Shown here one piece after another: positions 38,626 through 48,002 of a DNA stretch of 64,000 bases. The number at the start of each line of letters is the position of its first letter. Position 1 is the first letter of the stretch. The DNA is from Tessaracoccus aquimaris (GTDB lineage Bacteria > Actinomycetota > Actinomycetes > Propionibacteriales > Propionibacteriaceae): positions 2,480,001-2,544,000 of the forward strand of contig NZ_CP019606.1 of assembly GCF_001997345.1 (NCBI RefSeq), read 5' to 3'. Made by a program: the position numbers and the translations under genes. Under the pieces are notes generated by a model that saw only the letters and a list, made by a program, of their open reading frames with translations, did no database searches and was not told the DNA's origin.

Positions 38626-39456
38626 ATGACGACGACCCAGCACCTCACGATCGGTGAGTTCTCGTCCCTCAGCCGGATCAGCATCCGGATGCTGAGGCAC
38701 TACGACGAGCACGGCCTGCTGCGCCCCGACTCGGTGGATCAGGCGACCGGCTACCGCCGCTACCTGCCTGAGCAACTGGCCGACGCGGCGCAGATCCGGC
38801 GCCTCCGTGACGTGGGGTTCTCGGTCTCCGCCATTGCCGCCGTGATCGCAACGGCGGACGAGGAAGCCTATCGACGCGCCCTCACCCTGCAGCGTGCCAG
38901 CCTGCTGCGTGAGCGCGACGGCGTCGAGGAACGGCTCGTCCTCATCGACCAACTCATCCGTTCTAAGGAGAACGCCATGGACGCCATCACCGTGTCCCAC
39001 ACCACCATCCCCGCCGCCCGCGTCGTCGCACTGCGGGGCGTCATCCCCACCTACACCGACGAAGGGCTGCTCTGGCAGCGCTTCATGCCCGAACTGGGCA
39101 GGCAGTCCCTCCGGCCGATCGGCCCCGGCGGCGTGATCGAGCACGACGGCGAGTACCGCGAGTCGGACCCGGACGTGTCAGTGTGGGTGCCCGTCGGCGC
39201 CGACGTGACGGTCGAGGAGCCGCTGGAGATCATCGACCTGCCTGAACAGACCGCGGTCGTGGCGACGATCGTCGGCCCCTACTCGTTGATCACCGAGGCG
39301 CACTCGCGGATCGCCGAGTACGCGCAGGCTCAAGGCCTGACACTTGCCGACGGCGGTCCAGAGGCCCCCATCGGTGACCGGAACCGCAACCGCTATCTGA
39401 CCGAGCCGGGCACAGCGGGGGATCCGGTCACCGAGGTGATCATGCCGTTGGCCTGA
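38626..39456 (+). CDS. MerR-family regulator with GyrI-like effector-binding domain
   Basis: 276 residues from ATG 38626. The N-terminus holds the winged helix (LTIGEFSSLSRISIRMLRHY, DEHGLLRPD) and the dimer helix (DEEAYRRALTLQRASLLRER); the C-terminus (MDAITVSHTTIPAARVVALR, TYTDEGLLWQRFM, VSVWVPVGAD, AVVATIVGPYSLI) is a GyrI/BmrR-like drug-binding fold. It probably senses a hydrophobic cation or antibiotic and activates its own promoter. No efflux pump is adjacent. Confidence 0.88.
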   Translation: MTTTQHLTIGEFSSLSRISIRMLRHYDEHGLLRPDSVDQATGYRRYLPEQLADAAQIRRLRDVGFSVSAIAAVIATADEEAYRRALTLQRASLLRERDGVEERLVLIDQLIRSKENAMDAITVSHTTIPAARVVALRGVIPTYTDEGLLWQRFMPELGRQSLRPIGPGGVIEHDGEYRESDPDVSVWVPVGADVTVEEPLEIIDLPEQTAVVATIVGPYSLITEAHSRIAEYAQAQGLTLADGGPEAPIGDRNRNRYLTEPGTAGDPVTEVIMPLA

Positions 39457-39499
39457 CGGCGACCGGTGCGGGGCGCTCCGGCGCCCCGCGCCCCGCGGG

Positions 39500-40046
39500 T
39501 GACTGTCGATTGAGCCATGAGGGACGCGCAGCGGACTTCATCGGTCACCGTCGATTGAGCCATGAAGGACGCGCAGCGGACTTCATCGGTCGAAATCAAC
39601 CGGCCACGCTCGCTCAACCCAAGAACCCGCATCGGGCGCCAGAGGGTTTCGACGCAGCAGGCGACTGCGTCGCCGCGGCTGGCATCCGCCGATTGAGCCA
39701 TGAGAGACGCGCAGCGGACTTCATCGGTCGAAATCAACCGGCCACGCCCACCCGCTCGACCCCAGACCCTGCACCGGGCGCCAGGGGTTTCGACACAGCA
39801 GGCATGCCTGCATTGCCGCGGATGCTGTCACCCGCGGCAGGACGGGCGAAGGTCTCCGAACCGGGCGCCAGGGGTTTCGACGCAGCAGCAGGCGACTACG
39901 TCGCCGCGGCTGGCTCAACCAGCGAGAACACCGGGCCCCGGAGGGTTTCGACGCAGCAGGCGACTCCGTCGCCGCGGCTGGCTCAACCAGCGAACCCGCC
40001 AAGACGCCTGGGGTCTCGACATGGCGGCAGGCGACCCCGTCGACCG
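39500..40046. repeat. Block of Family-C repeats between merR and the glycerate kinase
   Basis: Three copies of the GATTGAGCCATGA(A/G)(G/A)GACGCG unit (39508, 39553, 39691), whose flanks ATGAAG / CTTCAT are inverted, and four copies of GGGCGCCAGGGGTTTCGAC followed by CAGGCGACTACGTCGCC (39636-39990), itself with a GGCGAC / GTCGCC hairpin. The same units recur at 48.0-48.37 kb. The 598-base gap holds no gene. Confidence 0.82.
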
Positions 40047-40054
40047 GGGCTAGC

Positions 40055-41155
40055 TCAATCTGCGGCGCGAGCGGCGAGTTCGGAGGCCGCGACCTCGAGC
40101 CAGCGCGCCGGGTTGGCCATCGCCGGCTCCGCCCCGCCCGCAAGCACCGTCAGTGACCTGGTCCCGGAGAAGGCCGACACGTCGGCGTCGTCGGCGATCC
40201 TGCCCGCGATCAGCGACACAGGCACCCCGGCCGCGGCCGCCTGGTCGGCGACGAAGCCCGGCACCTTGCCCTGGGCCGACTGCGCGTCGAAGCTTCCCTC
40301 CCCGGTGATCACCTGGTCAGCCCCGGCGACCGCCTCGGCCAAGCCGATCAACCGGGCGACCTCGGGAGCGCCAGGCACCAACTCCGCCCCCCACGCGAGC
40401 AGCGCGAACCCGCTTCCCCCCGCGGCGCCAGCGCCTTCCGCTTCAGCGTCGGCCGGCAGCAGAAGAGCTAGGTGCGCAAGAGCATCGTCCGCCGCGTCGA
40501 TCTCGCCCTCCCGGAGCCCCTTCTGCGGCCCGAAGACGGCGGCCGCGCCCATCGCGCCGAGCAGCGGGTTCCGCACGTCGCTCAGCACCACAACACCCTC
40601 GGGTGGCAGCGTAAGCAGACCGGTGAAGTCCACCTCGACGATGTCTGGAAGGCCGCGCAGGCCGGGGCGGACCTGAAGTCCGTCGCCGCCCAGGAATCGC
40701 ACGCCCAGCGCCGTGAGCAGGCCGACGCCCCCGTCGGTGGACGACGAGGACCCGATTCCCAGCACCAGCCGACGAACACCGTGCGCGATCGCCGCGGCGA
40801 TGGCCTGCCCGAACCCGAAGGTGTCGGCGTCGAACGGGGTGCGACGCTCCCCCAGCAGCTCGATGCCGGAGGTGGAGGCGAGTTCGACGACGCCGGTCCC
40901 GTCGGGAAGCAGCAACCACGCCGCGTCAATGACAGAGCCCTCTGGGCCCCGGACGGTGAGCGGCATCAGGTGGGAGCCGTCGACCGCCGCAGCGAAGGCG
41001 GCCACCGTCCCCTCGCCGCCGTCAGCCATCGGACGAAGCCAGAGGTCGTCGTCGGGGCGGTAAGCGCCCCATCCTGCCGCGATCCTGGCGGCTGCCTCCG
41101 CGGCCCCGATGGAGCCCTTGAAGCTGTCGACCGCGACCACGACCCGGCTGCTCAT
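40055..41155 (-). CDS. Glycerate kinase (GlxK/GarK family)
   Basis: 366 residues. It phosphorylates D-glycerate (to 2- or 3-phosphoglycerate). Family features: VVVAVDSFKGSIGAAEAA, LRPMADGGEGT, ASTSGIELL, LGIGSSSSTDGGVGLLTALG, GSGFALLAWG and ITGEGSFDAQSAQGKVPG. Last gene of the LacI-controlled operon; start overlaps the lacI stop by 4 bases. It implies that the upstream steps yield glycerate or that the operon serves a glycerate-yielding sugar acid. Confidence 0.92.
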   Translation of the reverse strand: MSSRVVVAVDSFKGSIGAAEAAARIAAGWGAYRPDDDLWLRPMADGGEGTVAAFAAAVDGSHLMPLTVRGPEGSVIDAAWLLLPDGTGVVELASTSGIELLGERRTPFDADTFGFGQAIAAAIAHGVRRLVLGIGSSSSTDGGVGLLTALGVRFLGGDGLQVRPGLRGLPDIVEVDFTGLLTLPPEGVVVLSDVRNPLLGAMGAAAVFGPQKGLREGEIDAADDALAHLALLLPADAEAEGAGAAGGSGFALLAWGAELVPGAPEVARLIGLAEAVAGADQVITGEGSFDAQSAQGKVPGFVADQAAAAGVPVSLIAGRIADDADVSAFSGTRSLTVLAGGAEPAMANPARWLEVAASELAARAAD

Positions 41156-42174
41156 TGGAGGCCTGGGGTCGATTCGCGTACCCGGACGCTCACCGACAAC
41201 GGCGCCGCGTCCGGGCTCCAGTCGGGGTCGACCGCGGCGCGCAATGCCTCCGACCCGACCGCCTGCAGAGGTACGTGGACCGAGGTCAGGTTAGGCGTGA
41301 CGTCCCTACTGGCGGGCACGTCGTCGAAGCCTGCAATCGCGATATCGGCCCCCACCGAGCGCCCGGCCTCGCGCAATGCCACCAGCGCCCCGAGCGCCAC
41401 CACATCGGTGACCCCGAACACCACGGTGCCCTTCTCCACGCCGTCGGCGAGGGCCGCCGCCATTGCGCGGTGTCCCGCCTCGCGGGTCAGCCCGTCCCGG
41501 TAGATCCGAGAAACGGAACCGCCCGCCCGTTCGAAGCCCGTGCGGAAGCCCGCGACGCGATCATCGCTCGTCACGATGCCACCGTCGGCGGCGAGCACGA
41601 TGCTGCGCCGGTAGCCCAGCGCCGCCATCGCGTCACCCAGTGCCTCGGCACCGCCGTGGTTGTCGACGCGCACCGACCTCAGATCGGGGGCCCCTCCTCC
41701 GATCGCGACGGCCCGACCTCCGGCGGCCTCCAGCAGGGCCAACTCCGCCTTCAGCTCCGACGGATCGCCGTCGGTCGTGCGCGACGCCGCGAGGATCAGG
41801 CCGCGCGGCCGCTGGCCCCGGAGTTCGCGGACAGCCCGGATCTCCCGGCAGGGGTCGCGGTCGGTCATGGCAATGTTGACCATCAGGCCCAGCTCCTCGG
41901 CCGCGCTGGCCACCCCGGCGGCGATCTCGCCGAAGTAGGGGTCCGCGATATCGGCCACCAGGAGCGCGACGGTGGCCGAGGTGCCCTTTGCGGTGGCCTG
42001 GGCGGAACGGTTGGCGGTATAGCCGAGTTCCGCCGCTGCCGCCTGCACCTTCTCGCGGTACGAGTCTGCGACGGCGCGCGTCGACCCGTTCAGGACGCGG
42101 GACGCGGTCGCGAGGGAGACCTGCGCGAGCCGGGCGACGTCGTGCAGGGTGGCGTTTCTGGGCGGTTGACTCAC
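41152..42174 (-). CDS. LacI-family repressor of the DUF993 operon
   Basis: 340 residues. N-terminal helix-turn-helix TLHDVARLAQVSLATASRVL and hinge, then the periplasmic-binding-like sugar-sensing domain (VALLVADIADPYFGE, GLILAAS, GFDDVPASRDVTPNLTSVHVPL). It should bind the operator at 45452-45467 upstream of the first gene; encoded inside the operon it regulates. Confidence 0.9.
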   Translation of the reverse strand: MSQPPRNATLHDVARLAQVSLATASRVLNGSTRAVADSYREKVQAAAAELGYTANRSAQATAKGTSATVALLVADIADPYFGEIAAGVASAAEELGLMVNIAMTDRDPCREIRAVRELRGQRPRGLILAASRTTDGDPSELKAELALLEAAGGRAVAIGGGAPDLRSVRVDNHGGAEALGDAMAALGYRRSIVLAADGGIVTSDDRVAGFRTGFERAGGSVSRIYRDGLTREAGHRAMAAALADGVEKGTVVFGVTDVVALGALVALREAGRSVGADIAIAGFDDVPASRDVTPNLTSVHVPLQAVGSEALRAAVDPDWSPDAAPLSVSVRVRESTPGLQ

Positions 42175-42184
42175 GGCACAGATT

Positions 42185-43051
42185 CTAGGGGGCCAGGTAC
42201 GGCTGCACGCTCGTTGCGAAGCTCTGCGTGGTCCGGGCGACCACGTCAGGGAACGGCGCGTCCCACACGGCGGCGTTGAAGATCTCGACCTCCACGTCGC
42301 GCGCGTATCCCGTGGCCTCGACTGTCCGTGTGAAGGCGGCGAAGTCGATCACGCCGTCGCCGGGATAGTGACGAGACAGCAGCACGTCCTGCGGCAGCGG
42401 CGTGGCCCAATCGCAGACCTGGTAGGTCGCGAGGCGCCCCTCTGCCCCCGCGCGGGCAACCTGCGCGAGCGCGTCAGGATCCCACCACAGGTGGAAGGTG
42501 TCGACCGTCACGCCGACGACCTCGGGGGCGAAGTCGCGGCACAGGTCGAGCGCGAGTCTGAGCGTCGGAACGACGCAACGGTCGGAGGCGAACATCGGGT
42601 GCAGCGGTTCGACAGCGAGAGTCACGCCCGCCGCCTCGGCTGCGGGGGCCAACTCCTCAAGCGCCGCACGGACCCGGTCGCGGGCCCCGTCCAGGTCGCG
42701 GGAGCCATCAGGCAGACCACCCGCCACCAGTACGAGCACGGCCGCGGAGCCGGCGGCCCCCGCCGCTGCGAGGGTCGCAGTCTCGTCGATGGCCCGCCTG
42801 TTGTCGTCCAGTGAGGCTCGCCGGGCCGGCCCCTCCGGCAGCGTGAAGAAGCCACCGCGGCAGTAGGTCGACATCCTCAGCCCCGAGTCGCGCAGTTGCC
42901 GCGCCGCCGTCTCCAGGCCGACCTCGGCGACCGGCTCACGCCACAGCCCGATCGACTCGATGCCCGCCGACGCCGTCACCTCAAGCGCAGTTGGAAGGTC
43001 GGCGTACTTGATGGTCGCCTGGTTGATCGACAGGCGCGGCGTGCCGCTCAT
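42185..43051 (-). CDS. Sugar phosphate isomerase/epimerase family (TIM barrel)
   Basis: 288 residues, AP-endonuclease-2-like TIM barrel. Motifs AGIESIGLWREPVAEVG, LAVEPLHPMFASDRC (Glu metal ligand), VGVTVDTFHLWWDPD (Asp-x-x-His) and YPGDGVIDF fit the family used in inositol and keto-sugar catabolism. Acts on a sugar or keto-sugar of unknown identity. Overlaps the DUF993 stop by 4 bases. Confidence 0.85.
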   Translation of the reverse strand: MSGTPRLSINQATIKYADLPTALEVTASAGIESIGLWREPVAEVGLETAARQLRDSGLRMSTYCRGGFFTLPEGPARRASLDDNRRAIDETATLAAAGAAGSAAVLVLVAGGLPDGSRDLDGARDRVRAALEELAPAAEAAGVTLAVEPLHPMFASDRCVVPTLRLALDLCRDFAPEVVGVTVDTFHLWWDPDALAQVARAGAEGRLATYQVCDWATPLPQDVLLSRHYPGDGVIDFAAFTRTVEATGYARDVEVEIFNAAVWDAPFPDVVARTTQSFATSVQPYLAP

Positions 43052-44259
43052 CGGCCGATCCCATTGAGGGCAAGCAGACCGTGCCAGCGCTTGGTCGCCA
43101 GGTCGGGACGCTCGAGCGCGTTGGCCGCGTTGGCCAGTTCGACGATGCGGGAGAGGCTCGGCAGGCTGCGGGCGCTGTGCAGGCCGCCGACCATCTGGAA
43201 CGCCGGTTGGTGGCCGTTGAGCCAGGCCAGGAACGCGACGCCGGTCTTGTAGTAGAACGTGGGCGCGGCGAAGATCTGGCGGCTCAGTTCCTCGGTGGGG
43301 CCGAGGAGTGCGAGGTACTTGTCTGAGTCCCCCGCGTCAAGGGCCTGGATGGCTGCAGACGCGACCGGTGCGACCGCGGCGAACGCGCCAAGCAGGGCGT
43401 CGGAGTGCTGGAGTCGCGCGGTCTCGGAGCGCCCGGGTTGGGTCGCGGAGGGCACGTCGGCCCCGCCGATCAGCCCGACGTAGTTGAAGTCGTCTCCGGT
43501 GAACATCCGCACACCCTCCGGCAGCCGCTCCCGGACGGCGACCTCCGACTCGGCGTTCAGGAGGCTCATCTTGACGCCCGCGACATGCGCCGCGTTCTCC
43601 TCGATGACCTCCAGCAGCACGTCCGCTGCGGCCCGCCACCCGTCGTTCGCGTCACCCGTGAAGTAGCCGGCGAGTTGGGGGTCGAAGGCCGTGCCAAGCC
43701 AGTGGAGCACGACGGGTCGGGTCGCGGAGGTGAGCACCTCGCGGTAGACGCTGCGGTAGTCCTCCGCGGTGGCGGCCGCCCTGGCGAGGTGGCGGCTGGC
43801 CATCATGACGGGCCCCGCGCCCTGCTCCTCCGCGAAGTGGAGTTGGGACTTGTAGGCATCAACGATCTGGGCGAGCGTGAGCGAGGCGTCCTCAATGTGG
43901 TCGGTGTTGACGCCGACGACGACGTCCGCGCCCTCCTCGCGCGCCGTCTGCGCCGACCGGGCGATCAACTCGCGGGTCGCCGCGGCGTCGAGCCCCATGT
44001 TGCGCTGCGCGGTGTCCATCGCGTCGGCGACCCCGAGCCCCCAGGAGTAGACGTGCCTGCGGAACGCGAGCGTCGCATCCCAGTCGATCTCGGCCGGTCG
44101 ACCGGGCGTGTTGTCCGCCCATGAGAGCGGCACCACATGCGCGGCGGCGTAGGCGGTTCGGGTGACCAAGGGCCCGTCGGGTCGCCGGATCTGGGGCGCC
44201 GGCGCAATGGCGACGCTGCGGGTCGCGCCGTCGCCGTCGAGCAGGGTGAAAGAGCCCAT
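43048..44259 (-). CDS. DUF993 family protein (DapA-like class)
   Basis: 403 residues from ATG 44259 (MGSFTLLDGDGATRS); the long frame upstream is antisense to the dehydrogenase. TIM-barrel-like segments: DATLAFRRHVYSWGLGVADAM, ADVVVGVNTDHIEDASLT, RPVVLHWLGTAFDPQL, HVAGVKMSLLN (candidate Schiff-base Lys) and RMFTGDDFNYVGLI. DUF993 is found in sugar-oxidation clusters and resembles dihydrodipicolinate-synthase-like aldolases; the reaction is unknown. TGATG overlap with the dehydrogenase shows translational coupling. Confidence 0.85.
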   Translation of the reverse strand: MGSFTLLDGDGATRSVAIAPAPQIRRPDGPLVTRTAYAAAHVVPLSWADNTPGRPAEIDWDATLAFRRHVYSWGLGVADAMDTAQRNMGLDAAATRELIARSAQTAREEGADVVVGVNTDHIEDASLTLAQIVDAYKSQLHFAEEQGAGPVMMASRHLARAAATAEDYRSVYREVLTSATRPVVLHWLGTAFDPQLAGYFTGDANDGWRAAADVLLEVIEENAAHVAGVKMSLLNAESEVAVRERLPEGVRMFTGDDFNYVGLIGGADVPSATQPGRSETARLQHSDALLGAFAAVAPVASAAIQALDAGDSDKYLALLGPTEELSRQIFAAPTFYYKTGVAFLAWLNGHQPAFQMVGGLHSARSLPSLSRIVELANAANALERPDLATKRWHGLLALNGIGR

Positions 44260-45425
44260 CACAGCCCCAACTCGGCCAGCTCGACCTTGCGGCCCTCGCG
44301 AGCCGACTCGAGCCCGGCCTCGGCGAGTTGGACGCCCCGGGCGCCCGCGAGCAGGTCGAAGGGGTAGTCGGTGCCCAGCACGTAGGACTCCAGGAACTCG
44401 TGCCACTGCTGGCGGAAGCCGTTGCGGAACACGTCGTTGGTCGGCACCTCGGCCCAGTCGGCCGCGTAGTCGTGCTCGTCGGCCAGGTCGAGGTTCCAGA
44501 CTGGCTTGGGTGTGAGGTTGCGGCCCTGCAGCTTGGCGCCGAACAGGCCGACGACCGCGGAGCCGTGCGTGCCGTCGACGTGGAACTCGACGAGCTCGTC
44601 GCGGTTGACGCGGACGGTCCAGCTCGAGTTGATCTGGGCCACGATGTCGCCGTCGAGCTCGAAGATGCCGTAAGCGGCGTCCTCTGCGGTGGCCCTGTAG
44701 GGCGTGCCGTTCTCGTCCCAGCGGTCCGGGATGTGGGTGGAGGCCTGCGCGTAGACCGACCGGACGGGGCCGAAGAGGTTCTCGAGGATGTAGTTCCAGT
44801 GCGGGAACATGTCGACGATGATGCCGCCGCCGTCCTCGGTGCGGTAGTTCCAGCTCGGGCGCTGCGCCGGCTGCCAATCGCCCTCGAACACCCAGTAGCC
44901 GAACTCGCCCCGAACCGAGAGGATCCGGCCGAAGAAGCCGGACTCGATCAGGCGGCGCAGCTTCTGCAGGCCGGGCAGGTACAGCTTGTCGTGCACCACG
45001 CCGGTCTTGACTCCCGCCTCGGACGCGAGCCGCGCCAACTCGAGCGCCTCGTCGACGGACTCGGCGGTCGGCTTCTCGGTGTAGATGGTCTTGCCCGCCG
45101 CAATGGCCTTGCGCAACGCTGTGGCGCGGGCCTTGGTGACGAGGAAGTCGGCGTAGATCTCCCACTGGGGGTCGGCGAGGGCGGCGTCCAGGTCGGTGGT
45201 GTAGTCGGCGATCCCGTGGCGCTGCGCGATCTCGGCCAGCTTGGCCTCGCTGCGCCCCACCAGCAACGGCCTCACCGTGATGCGGGAGCCGTCGGACAGC
45301 TCGATGCCTCCCTCGTCGCGGATCGCCAGGATCGAACGCAGCAGGTGCTGCCGGTAGCCCATCCGGCCGGAGACGCCGTTCATGATGATGCCGATCTCGC
45401 GGGGGCTCGCTGTCGTAGATGCCAC
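44259..45425 (-). CDS. Gfo/Idh/MocA-family oxidoreductase
   Basis: 388 residues if started at the GTG at 45425, which has AAAGGA about 7 bases upstream; the frame runs back to 45611 but that part is atypical. Rossmann start REIGIIMNGVSGRMGYRQHLL, then TIYTEKPTAESVDEALELA (the family's EKP motif) and HDKLYLPGLQKLRRL. It should oxidise a sugar or polyol with NAD(P). First gene of the operon; the LacI-type operator precedes it. Confidence 0.88.
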   Translation of the reverse strand: MASTTASPREIGIIMNGVSGRMGYRQHLLRSILAIRDEGGIELSDGSRITVRPLLVGRSEAKLAEIAQRHGIADYTTDLDAALADPQWEIYADFLVTKARATALRKAIAAGKTIYTEKPTAESVDEALELARLASEAGVKTGVVHDKLYLPGLQKLRRLIESGFFGRILSVRGEFGYWVFEGDWQPAQRPSWNYRTEDGGGIIVDMFPHWNYILENLFGPVRSVYAQASTHIPDRWDENGTPYRATAEDAAYGIFELDGDIVAQINSSWTVRVNRDELVEFHVDGTHGSAVVGLFGAKLQGRNLTPKPVWNLDLADEHDYAADWAEVPTNDVFRNGFRQQWHEFLESYVLGTDYPFDLLAGARGVQLAEAGLESAREGRKVELAELGL

Positions 45426-45451
45426 GCCTGTTCCTTTGGTTTCACAACGAT

Positions 45452-45467
45452 GGGTAAACGCTTTCCC
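45452..45467. promoter_or_regulatory. LacI-type operator of the DUF993 operon
   Basis: GGGTAAACGCTTTCCC, near-palindromic around a central CG, with outer ACGAT (45447-45451) and ATCGT (45470-45474) extending symmetry. 27 bases before the dehydrogenase start. Confidence 0.75.
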
Positions 45468-45593
45468 GTATCGTTGCACAGGCTTCCACAGTTGGCAAGG
45501 AGGGTTCCCTGGCAGATGGGCGCCCAATGCGACGTCCGCGACAAGGAGCCACCCCCTGACCACTGCCGCGCACGCCCACGCTCCGGGCACGCC

Positions 45594-45628
45594 GATCGCC
45601 CCGCGCACCACGGGTCGCGGGGGCGATC
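45594..45628 (-). terminator. Terminator after the DsbA-like gene
   Basis: GATCGCCCCGCG / CGCGGGGGCGATC with a single bulge, 12 bases past the stop codon. Confidence 0.65.
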
Positions 45629-45639
45629 GAGGGGTGAGG

Positions 45640-46362
45640 CTAAGCGCAGCCCTCGGGGCCGCAGGCGTCGCCGGATTCGCCGTCGACGGTGATCAGCCCT
45701 GGCTTCTGCTCGGCAAGCGCGGTGTTGAGCACCTGCAGGAACAGTTCGGTCGGCTGGGCGCCGGAGACGCCGTACTTCTCGTCGACGACGAAGAACGGCA
45801 CGCCGCGCACGCCGAGTTGGGCCGCGGTGCGGATGTCGTCCTCGACTGCGCGGTCAAGTTCCTCGGAGTCGAGGGCATCGCGCGCGGCGACCTCGTCCAG
45901 GCCTGCCTCGGTCGCGAGCCGGACGAGGACGTCACGGTCGCCGGTATCGAGGCCCTTCTCGAAGTGCGCGGAGAGCAGCGACTCCTTCAGGGCGTCGGTC
46001 CGAGAGCCCGAGTCGAGCGCGTCGGCCCGCTTGGCCGCCTGCAGGACGCGGTGCGCACGGCGCGAGTTCGCGACCACGAGGCTCGGGAAGTCGTAGTGCA
46101 GCCCTTCGCCCTCAGCGTTCAGCCGCACCTGCTCCACCATCTGCTCGACCGCTTCGCGCGGCATCCCCTTCGTCTCGACGAGGTAGGCGATCTCGTCGCG
46201 ATCCGAGTGCTCGGGCAGCGTCGGGTCGAGTTGGAAGCTGCGCCAGGTCACCTTGACCTGGTCGCGCTGGGGAAACTCCTCCAGCGCCCTCTCAAAGCGG
46301 CGCTTGCCGATGAAGCACCAGGGGCAGGCGATGTCGGACCAGATCTGAATGTCGATGCTCAC
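45640..46362 (-). CDS. DsbA-family oxidoreductase (FrnE-like)
   Basis: 240 residues, thioredoxin fold with active site CPWC in WSDIACPWCFIGKRRFERAL and the cis-Pro loop GVRGVPFFVVDEK. It has no signal peptide, so it is a cytoplasmic FrnE-type protein with isomerase or oxidoreductase-like activity. A Cys-rich C-terminus (GDACGPEGCA) is extra. Divergent from the fusion gene at 46416. Confidence 0.9.
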   Translation of the reverse strand: MSIDIQIWSDIACPWCFIGKRRFERALEEFPQRDQVKVTWRSFQLDPTLPEHSDRDEIAYLVETKGMPREAVEQMVEQVRLNAEGEGLHYDFPSLVVANSRRAHRVLQAAKRADALDSGSRTDALKESLLSAHFEKGLDTGDRDVLVRLATEAGLDEVAARDALDSEELDRAVEDDIRTAAQLGVRGVPFFVVDEKYGVSGAQPTELFLQVLNTALAEQKPGLITVDGESGDACGPEGCA

Positions 46363-46415
46363 ACCTTGATTGAACCATGAACTACCAAGGACCGGGCTGG
46401 TGGAAGAATCAGCCC

Positions 46416-47918
46416 GTGCGCTACATCCTGTTTCCCGGCCGGCACCACCTGATCACGGCCTTCCAACTCCGCCACCTCGCCGCCCTGGTGGCCACCAACG
46501 ACGGCGCTGAGGTGGTCTGGGCGATCACCAGCGCCGATCACGGCGGCACCCAGCGCAACCCGATCCAGGGCGAGCGCAGGCTAGGGCTCGTCGAGGCGGT
46601 CACCGCGGGCGCGGACCTCCCGTCGCTCACCTTCCTGATCGGCAACCGGCGCCCGAAGCCCGACTTCGCGCACTACGTCATCGAGGAGATCCGCACCCAG
46701 ACCGGCGGCCGGGTCGCGATGTCGCCCGAGAACACCCTCGTCGCCTGCTCGACGCCCGAGGTGGCCGACGGCTACCGGGCGCTCGGCTACGCCATCGACC
46801 CCGTCGAGCTTGGCACCGACGAGACACGGCCCTGGCAGGTGGTCGAGGCCCTCATCGACGCGGGCGACGGCTGGGCGGACCGGGTCGCGTCGACCATGGC
46901 GCCGGGAGCCGTCGACTACTACCGCCGCTACGGGCTGGCCGCCGCCATCCAGTCGATCTACGCCGACCCGCTGATCGACTCCGACGACGGCGACATCACC
47001 GTCACCCGCGACTACGCCACGTACCGGGCCGCCTTCGAGAACAACGCGTGGCGGAAGGTCACCGAATTCTCCGACGCCGTCCGCCCCGGTCGGATCGTCG
47101 ACGTCGGCTGCGCGACAGGCCAGACGATCAAGCTGCTGAGCGAACTTCCCGAGCTGTTCGAGTCCGACTTCTACGGCGTCGAGGTCGCCCGGCCGCTGTA
47201 CGAGATCTGCGAGCAGCGCCGCTCCAACGGCGAGTTCGGAGACGCCAACGTCTTCTTCCACCAACGCAACATCATGCAGACGCAACTGTTCGATGACGAC
47301 TCGCTCGACACCGTGATCTCGATGGCGTTGACGCATGAGATCGAGTCCTACCTCGGCCGCGACGAGCTGCTCGAGTTCTGCTCGCGGGTGTATTCGATGC
47401 TCCGCCCCGGGGGCGTCTGGATCAACTACGACGTCGTCGGGCCGGACGGTCGCGAGGACCTGGTGCTCGCCGAACTCACCGACGACGACGGCGCCGCCGA
47501 GGGCGACCTGAAGGACCTGTCGACGCGGGCACGGTTCGAGCGGTTCGTCCACGACTTCCGCCGGGAGGAGGGCGATGGCATCAGCTACGAGCCGGTAGAG
47601 GTGGACGGCAGGAGCCTTGTCCGGCTGACCAGGGGCGCGCTGTACGAGTTCCTCGCCAAGAAGGACTACGTGGACTCCTGGTTCTCGGAGGCCCACGAGG
47701 CGTTCTGCTTCTTCTCCCCCTCTGAGTGGGTCGCGCTGCTTGAGGCCAACGGCTTCGTGATGACGCGCGACACCCGCGGAATCCAGAACCCCTGGCTGAT
47801 CGAGAACCGCTTCGCGCCCGCCGTGAGCGTCTTCGTGCAGGACGCCGACGGGGCGCTCATCCCCGATGACTGGTCGTGGACCAACGTCCTTCTGGTGGCC
47901 GAGAAGCCCGCCGACTGA
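46416..47918 (+). CDS. Nucleotidyltransferase-like / SAM methyltransferase fusion
   Basis: 500 residues from GTG 46416 (MRYILFPGRHHLITAFQL); ATG 46377 is an alternative. N-terminus (~1-170) resembles the NMNAT/cytidylyltransferase fold: FPGRHHLITAFQ corresponds to the GxHxGH-type loop, and WAITSADHGGTQRNP to a substrate loop. The C-terminus (~220-400) is a class I methyltransferase: GRIVDVGCATGQTIKLL, YGVEVARPLYEI, SLDTVISMALTHEIESYLG. The partner substrate is unknown. A nucleotide-sugar or cofactor-modifying role is speculative. It stands alone and is divergent from the DsbA-like gene. Confidence 0.75.
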   Translation: MRYILFPGRHHLITAFQLRHLAALVATNDGAEVVWAITSADHGGTQRNPIQGERRLGLVEAVTAGADLPSLTFLIGNRRPKPDFAHYVIEEIRTQTGGRVAMSPENTLVACSTPEVADGYRALGYAIDPVELGTDETRPWQVVEALIDAGDGWADRVASTMAPGAVDYYRRYGLAAAIQSIYADPLIDSDDGDITVTRDYATYRAAFENNAWRKVTEFSDAVRPGRIVDVGCATGQTIKLLSELPELFESDFYGVEVARPLYEICEQRRSNGEFGDANVFFHQRNIMQTQLFDDDSLDTVISMALTHEIESYLGRDELLEFCSRVYSMLRPGGVWINYDVVGPDGREDLVLAELTDDDGAAEGDLKDLSTRARFERFVHDFRREEGDGISYEPVEVDGRSLVRLTRGALYEFLAKKDYVDSWFSEAHEAFCFFSPSEWVALLEANGFVMTRDTRGIQNPWLIENRFAPAVSVFVQDADGALIPDDWSWTNVLLVAEKPAD

Positions 47919-48002
47919 CTGTCTTCACGGTTCCGGACCGACTGAGGCACGGTGCAGCTTCGACCATCACGGTCGTGACGATATGGCGCGCCCGACACCC
48001 GC

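Noticed and set aside
46377..46415. Extension MNYQGPGWWKNQP of the fusion protein
   Set aside because: Not excluded, but the nucleotidyltransferase fold begins at MRYILFPGRHH, so the later start is preferred.
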